NCBI GenBank assembly: GCA_027924645.1
Contig: BSBN01000334.1
Coordinates: 5,828,001 to 5,892,000 of the forward strand
Reading direction: 5' to 3'
DNA: 64,000 nucleotides
Origin: Cunninghamia lanceolata
Lineage: Eukaryota; Streptophyta; Pinopsida; Cupressales; Cupressaceae
The number at the start of each line of letters is the position of its first letter. Position 1 is the stretch's first letter. A program made the position numbers and the translations under genes. The notes under the pieces are model-generated. The model was not told the origin of the DNA, ran no database searches, and saw nothing but the letters and a program-made list of their open reading frames with translations. Of this stretch, positions 57,624-64,000 are shown piece after piece.

Positions 57624-60600
57624 CTTTCTTTGCAACTCTGGTCCTTGAAGGCTTTTGCTCTAGGATAACTGCTCCTTGACAAGTTAACTGTCATTACACT
57701 ACTTTTATAATTTTATGACAATTATCCTCTATAAATATCATTCATTTCAATGGTCAACAGTCAACAGCAAGTTTTTTTACCTTCATTTATAATAAACAAT
57801 GGTAAGTATTTATTTGTATCTTATCACTTCAAACTGAGATATTTGACCATTGCAGTGAATGATATTTAAGTAGCTCTTTCTTTCTCAGTATACTGTTCTC
57901 TTCTATCATGGATGCATTGCAATCATAAATGACTATCCCTTCATGAGATGTGACCATGTCATGACTCTGGATAGTAAATGTGACTGCTTCATGATTATGT
58001 GGTTGTACTTATTTAACCTTTTGCAAGGTATATATCTTTTGGCTGCCTCTTTTCTTATACTTCTATTATGGCACTTATATTGTCATCCTTCTTAGTATTT
58101 GACAAACTTCCTCTCAAATCAGAGATGCATTATCCTCTTATGAAGATTGTCCTTGACTTGACCTTGAGCAAAGATTGTATCATGATAGTGTGTCAGACAA
58201 AAGTCATGTTGTTCCATTTTTTTGTTGTTCCACTTGTCACTATAAGACATCATTAACATCATTATTATTCCTTGGTTTCTAAAACATAATTTGTATGACC
58301 ATGACAAGGATATCTTGATACTCAAACTCATACAATGTTCACCTGAAACAAAAGAATGAACTAAAATATATGTGTTGTTCCTACTTGGTATCTCCTTGTG
58401 ATGATGACTGTGGTATTGGATCAATTCCTTTGTGGTTGTGCATTCTGTTGTCTTTCTATGCATTCTTTTGTCCTTCTATTATGAATTGTTGTTCACAAAC
58501 TATGCAAAGGGCTTAAGAACCTTCTAACATTTCATATTCAATGGAACTCAGAAATGATGCCAACTCCAATGACTATCAATTAATTCTCAGTATTTGCAAG
58601 GTTTTGGGCTTCATGACAGACCACTATTATCTTCATTTGAGCACGTGGTTGTGGAATTCTTTAGATACTCCTTTTGATTGGTCTCGTGTATATTCATTTC
58701 TTATCTCTTGATGCATTTGGGGTCCTATCACCATCTTGGAGAATCAATCTACATCCTCTAAGACTTGGATAGAAATTTGTCACTTCACTCGTGCTATTAT
58801 GGCTGTCTTCTTCACAGAATTGCTAGTATAGCACTTGATTGGTCATCCTCTTTGGTATTTACAAAATCATACACATTTTTATTCTTTGAAAAGGCAACTA
58901 TGACAGTGTAATGGTACTTGAGTGATGTTGATATGACTCTTCTTTGACTGACTATGTTGACTTGAACTACAACTTGATACTTCCTATATGATATTTATTT
59001 CTCATAGCTGTTGTTATTCATTTGATAGATTTAACATGTCATAACATGACTATATACTCATACATAATCTTATTCAAAATGTGACATTTTCATCTTTCAT
59101 AAGTATGCCTATCTTTATGGATTTTTGTTGTCCCAAAAATGATGGTTTGGAATGCATACAAAAGACAATATATAATCTTGGAAAAGCAAATGGACATAAT
59201 GACAATGTAATGGATACTCTAATATTGAGAATACCTTTGATTTAGTCTCACACCTCATTGGACAACCTGTTAAATCATTACTTGTGTATTGTGGTCATCT
59301 CACCCTGTGAACTAATAGCCATGGATGAGTAATGATCTATCTTGTGCACTCATTTGATATGTTCCACCTGTTCATCTCCTTTGAGAACTAGGGTAACACG
59401 TTGAGCTCGACCCTTGTGGGAGCCCATTTTATACCATGTGCTAAAATCTCTTCAAACTAGCCACATGACTTATCATATACTTGCACATGAAACAAATAGA
59501 TTAGAATAAAACAATGATGCTCTTTGTTTGCTTCTCTTCAGTTCCTTCTGCACATGGATTTTCTCATTTGATCAATGTATTACAACTAAAGTATTATGTC
59601 TCTCTTGATTGATGAAGGGTTTTCATAACTAGAGCTTCTAACATGACCTTTCCTACATTTTTTCAAGTACATGCCGAGGTCAAGAGCAGGACTGGAGGCC
59701 TCTACAAAGATCAACCAAAATAAGGCAATAATGGCTATGTCTTTCCCTCTTCTTCATTAGATGCATAGTATTTTACTAAAATTTCATGAGTTCAGCTATA
59801 ACCCACGGCTTGTGTGGGAGCTCTGATATGTCTTAGTTTCCTTCAGTGCAATGCTTGTTCTCTTATGTATTCAAAATTATAAATGAACAATAACTGTGGT
59901 GAATGAAACTTATCTCTATTGACTATTCTGTATTGCAATGATTTGATCTGAAAACTCTCCTTTCTTGAACAACTGAACTGCATCTAATACTAAAACATAA
60001 TCACTATGCAGCTAACTCATAATAGAAATAAATTAGACCTCATTCAAAAATGATAAATGTCTTAACTGCACAGCCAATTTTTTTGGGATGTGGTAAAAAA
60101 ATGGTAACATTTCTGGTGACTTCTGCTATATGCTTGCCTGCTAAGAATCTGACCATTTTCCTTAACATTCATTGGGCATAGAGTCATACTCTTTCATTCT
60201 TAGAAACTTAGAGAACACTCCAATTTAGCTCCTCCTTCTAGTCCAAATAGTACCAGAAAATTGAAAACAACTCTACTGAAAGCAAACTAATAGGCCTTGA
60301 TGGCCAAAACAAAATGCTGAAAACAAATGTGCATGAGCACTTAATCACTACAACACTACTCTAAACTACTCTAGCTAGCCAAGGAAGTTGGTCAAACATA
60401 TCCATTCACTATTTGAGTGAAATAACTTCCCTTTCTGATTAGGAAAGGATGTTCCTCAAAGCTTTTGGCTACTAACATAACATGATTCATAAGGATATCC
60501 TTCATAGAATGCTTCAAAATGTTTTGAAGAATGAAAATAAGCTTATTGATTATCCAAACCTGATCATTGATACTATTGTTATGAGGTGAATAAATAACCT

Positions 60601-60800
60601 CATTCTGCTATTTTAGATCTGCAATTTTCTCTTTTGGTACAACAAAAATCTGCATCTCCCTTTTAAACTCTCTATTAGCTATATCCCTGATTGGACACCC
60701 TCTTGCAATGATGAATCCTTGGCTAACACTCCTGATATCTTGATTTAGATTTGTTGTCCTGTTTTAACCTGCAATCTCAGTTTGCTTTAAAAAAATTAGC
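57624..60800. other. Interior of the large minus-strand element, no gene seen
   Basis: AT-rich sequence with very short open frames on both strands. I looked for RT (YXDD) and integrase blocks on the minus strand and saw none. It may be a long 3' noncoding region. Confidence 0.4.
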
Positions 60801-62690
60801 TCAAATGAATGAAATGAAGTAATGTCTACCTTTTTGACCTGAATAGGATGATCACATACTGTTGGCTCATTTGACATTAGTTGATCATGAATGTTAGAAA
60901 AAAATACTTCTATGATGCCTAAAAAATATTCTCACAATCTTTCATTGAATCCAAATGAGCTATATCATCTAGTTGTTCAATACTAGGCACTAATGTTAGG
61001 ATGCATGTTATATCTTAATTTTCATTCATAAATTCAGGAAGTTCATCAAATAAGTTAGCTAGCTCTTGAGACTCAACCTCTATTTCTTTCACAAAAACAT
61101 GTTCATCATGATCTTGTTTTCCATCTAAGTTTGACACAAAGGACTCAAGATCATCCCAAAATGAAACATCATCACATTCCTCTTGAAATTTTGGTAAAGG
61201 AGGACTGCTTATTACCTCATAACATCTCTCATTCAGCTATGTAAGTTGCATGATAGGCTTACCTTCACACTCTTCTAATTGATCCAAGATCAGATTGTTA
61301 GACTACTTAACTTCAGTCAGCAACCATTTTGCCTATTTGATGTCTTCTTGCTATTTTGTGTATGAGCTCTTCATCTGGCTGAACAAAACTAGGTAACTGG
61401 TCAAACAAAGTTATTGGATCTTCTTCATGATCTAGTGCCTTCTCAAATGAGACTTGGGCTTTCAGTCTTTGCAATTGAAGGCTTTCACCCAGTGACTTCT
61501 GCATCCTATCTTCATGCATCTTATGAACAGCTTTAGAAAAAATTTTAAATGACTCAAAATTTAAAGGGTTCAGTATCATATTTAAATCTACTTGTTGTGT
61601 ACACATAGTAGCAACCTTTTTAGGTGAATCAACCCTTTGCACTAGTTGATTTTCTGCAAAAAATTTAACATCTTTTCCAACACAATGAAGTTCTACAGTG
61701 CAAACATCAGAAGGTTCATCAGAAGGGATCCTCTCTTGCTCGATCCTCTTCTGGTCTAATCGGTATTGTTCTAAAACTACATGTTGTAAATTCACCAGCC
61801 TATCTCTATTTTTTAAGTCAACAGACTGATCTCGAATGCTGACAGGCTCCTCAGCAAAAGCAGGTCCTCTGAGACTTGGGATTCTGACTTTTTGAGGAGT
61901 TTGTTTGCATTCAAGACTAAGTTCTTGGTAGGAAGAGGATTCTTCAAGCGGCTTGAAACTTAGAATTTCTACTTTAGGAATATTGAGAGGCTTATCTTAT
62001 CTGAAACTTGGAAACCTATACTTACATGCCTTTTTTCAAGCAAGTTGTTCTAGGATAGCAGGGGTTACTTGGGCTTGGGCAAGCAAGAGCTTAGTTTGTG
62101 CAGCTATTTCTCTTTCAAGATTCTCCTCAAACTATGATTTTTGTGCCTCCCACTCATGATTAGAAATAAGAACCTCACAAGGTGACTACTCTAGGTGTTG
62201 AAGGTAAACTTGATGATTCAGCTCTTGTAGTTGCAAATTAGGCCCTTCATACTATCTTGGTTGAAAACTCCCTCCTTGCTGGTACTGATAACCCTTTATA
62301 TTTGCAATTTGCCGCTAATACTATGTTCTTTGTGACTCCAACTCCTGCTTATGCAGATAGGATTGCTAAGCTAGTTCTTCCTGGTGCTGTTTATACTCTC
62401 GTTCCCTCTCGATCTCCTCATCTGCCTATTAAAGTCTGATAGAACGTCTCTTGCTAGGTCCTTAATTGTATATGGCTGGTAAGGAAGCTAAGCAAGGGTG
62501 GGTGGGTGGCCATTATGCTGTGCATACTAGCTTTGTAGGGCCATGGGATTGGAAACAACAGCTTGATTAGCCTGATATGGCTGATAAGGGGCCTTATGGA
62601 CAACATTTCATAGTATGGTGGCAGATATTCATATTGCCAATGAAAATCTGGCATTTCTACTCATATGTAAGATGGAAAAATGGAATGGAA
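60801..62690 (-). pseudogene. Decayed gag-position ORF of the large minus-strand element
   Basis: A long minus-strand coding remnant in mixed frames; the best open stretch is 61795-61313 (160 codons). The start is near 62655 (MPDFHWQYEYLPPYYEMLS), about 220 bp after the PBS. Then Gln/Tyr/Pro-rich sequence, IKDLARDV, Gln/Glu-rich likely coiled coil (HEWEAQKS, EREIAAQTKLLLAQAQ), KVRIPSLRGPAF, and an acidic part with repeated LFDxLPxF motifs (61385-61408, 61030-61053). Position suggests a gag-like protein; no known domain recognised. Confidence 0.55.
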
Positions 62691-62857
62691 AGGTGATTTT
62701 TATCACATACCAGCACTTGATCATACCAGAACTAGTAGATTCAAACTTAGAGTCACCAGGTATACTTGTAAGATGCCTCTGAAGGCTGGAACACTACTGT
62801 CTATACTAGAATAATAGCTATGAGGGTATAATCTCTCTGAAATTACTTCCAGAGTCC

Positions 62858-62876
62858 CACCTAGCGTGCCAAAAAC
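62858..62876 (-). other. Primer binding site of the large minus-strand element
   Basis: On the minus strand the 5' LTR is followed by GTTTTTGGCACGCTAGGTG, with GGAC beyond. The TGGCACGC..GGTGGGAC pattern is a familiar gypsy PBS type in plants. It fixes the element's direction. Confidence 0.7.
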
Positions 62877-64000
62877 TATTGTCAATTCATGTATACACCC
62901 TTTTTAAGCTTTGTGAAAACTTAACTACTTGCTGAAACATGGAATTATTCTCAGATGTGCATCTCCTTTCATGAGAATGAATCTCTAGAGTGAGCTAGTT
63001 CTCTTGTAATTTCTAAACTACTGAGTTGAGGGGAAAATGGATAGAAAGATCTAACTGAAATATAAACTAACTCAGAAATCTAAACTAGATTAAGTTCTAT
63101 CACTCACAAGCAGATCCTTTAACATAAATGCTCACAATTTCACTGATAGTTACTCCTTAAGTAATTTGCAATAAGGTTTGATGTCAAACACAAACTTCAA
63201 CTAGGAACAAACTCAATTTTAACAATATTGAGACAAGATAAAGGACTAAAATTGTCACAATATAACATCAGATCAAGACTACAAAATATGTGAAATATGA
63301 TGATTTTCTATTAGAACTGAAAGGAATACAAGGCATGCAAAATAAATGTGTGAGCCAACTGTTGTATACAACACTATAAGAGAGAAGAAATTGATGCTAA
63401 CTGACTGAGAAAAACTAAGTTTTTCTCCTATAAATGTCTCCAAATGATCTCCTGTGAAGAAATTTGAAAAAGCTCCTAAAAATAGACCCTAAGTCTATTT
63501 TCGAGCTACTCACGAAAGCAAAAAACAAAGCAATGAATCTACTTTCAATCTATGAAATAAAATTGCCAAACTACCATCTCATGTGGTCGCACCATAAAAC
63601 TACCTTTCTCTGCTTATGAAAGCTCCAAAATTCATCATATATGGCTCTAAATAAAACAAATCAAAATGGAATATTTGATCTATTTTATTAGCCTATAAAT
63701 TGCCTAAAAATAGTTAAACTGTAAAAGCAATTCATAATTTTTGCTTTAAAGTTAACTTTACAATAATATGGCAATTTAAATCAATATCCTATCGATATGA
63801 TTTTTTTTACAAAAATAAAATGATATCTGGTTTATAATTTCACCAAGATATTTACAAGATATCATTAATGATTTTCTATAAAAATCATAAAAAATATGAA
63901 CTATTACATATGTTTGCAAAAAATAAAAACGAGCCTTAAAAGGCTTGACACCATGGACTCCAAGTGTCGATATTCTGCCACCTCATCTCTATCTATATGC
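62877..64000 (-). repeat. 5' LTR of the large minus-strand element, cut by window end
   Basis: Matches 45769-46894. The plus-strand left edge is TATTGTCAATTCATG (terminal TG changed to TA). The remainder lies right of the window. Confidence 0.8.

Larger units (their letters stand above)
45769..64000 (-). mobile_element. Large minus-strand LTR element with nested copia and LINE
   Basis: Related direct repeats at 45769-46894 and 62877-64000 (right one cut by the window end) flank a region with a PBS and coding sequence on the minus strand. The short copia derivative 48589-57623 lies inside it. Without that insertion the visible interior is under 8 kb and shows no protease, RT or integrase, so this is probably also a large non-autonomous element. 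The pairing rests on two matching repeats in the same orientation plus the PBS; the far end is unseen. Confidence 0.7.

Noticed and set aside
57624..60800. Hidden pol genes of the large minus-strand element
   Set aside because: Searched by eye for YXDD, SDRG and DSGS-type blocks on both strands; none found.

Overview
The window looks like non-genic nuclear DNA of a seed plant, most likely one with a large, repeat-rich genome; a gymnosperm is my best guess. The evidence is almost wall-to-wall LTR retrotransposons in nested insertions, plant-type L1 (LINE), Ty1/copia and Ty3/gypsy proteins, long degenerate LTRs, AT-rich spacers, and no convincing cellular gene, rRNA or tRNA gene. The gymnosperm assignment is inference. 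Identities, substitution counts and boundaries were made by eye.

Layout, left half (1-30075). An old plus-strand gypsy-like element (P, protease but no visible RT) occupies 16856-30075. A minus-strand relative (M, 5206-16855) abuts it and was probably inserted into it. M was then hit by a copia element (C1, 1-5205, 5' part off window) and by a chromodomain gypsy element (chromovirus, 6593-14700, two 1689-bp LTRs). P was hit by a second copia of the C1 family (C2, 18663-25765, two 1283-bp LTRs, target duplication CCTCT) and by a reverse-oriented solo LTR of that family (27593-28843, duplication CATTA).

Middle (30076-45768). A truncated copia-like LTR is followed by about 1 kb of unclassified DNA containing a 116-bp tandem duplication. 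Next is a gag-only minus-strand element with LTRs over 3.1 kb (32622-42870). After it come an LTR end with PBS, a 390-bp stretch packed with small inverted repeats (44115-44502), and a short minus-strand LTR.

Right half (45769-64000). A second large minus-strand element has related LTRs at 45769 and 62877, a PBS, and a decayed coding region of unrecognised type. Inside it sits a short gag-only copia derivative (48589-57623, 314-bp LTRs, duplication CTTTC). That element is in turn split by a 6.3-kb L1-type LINE with an exact 18-bp target duplication.

Function. No autonomous element is intact. The chromovirus is closest: one frame broken by five stops and no frameshift. C1 and C2 carry many stops but almost no indels. 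Four elements (P, 32622-42870, 45769-64000 and 48589-57623) show no RT or integrase and would have depended on proteins made by others. Hand-counted LTR divergence gives a relative order: chromovirus (about 2%) youngest, then the short copia derivative (about 4%), C2 (about 6%), with the very-long-LTR element clearly older.
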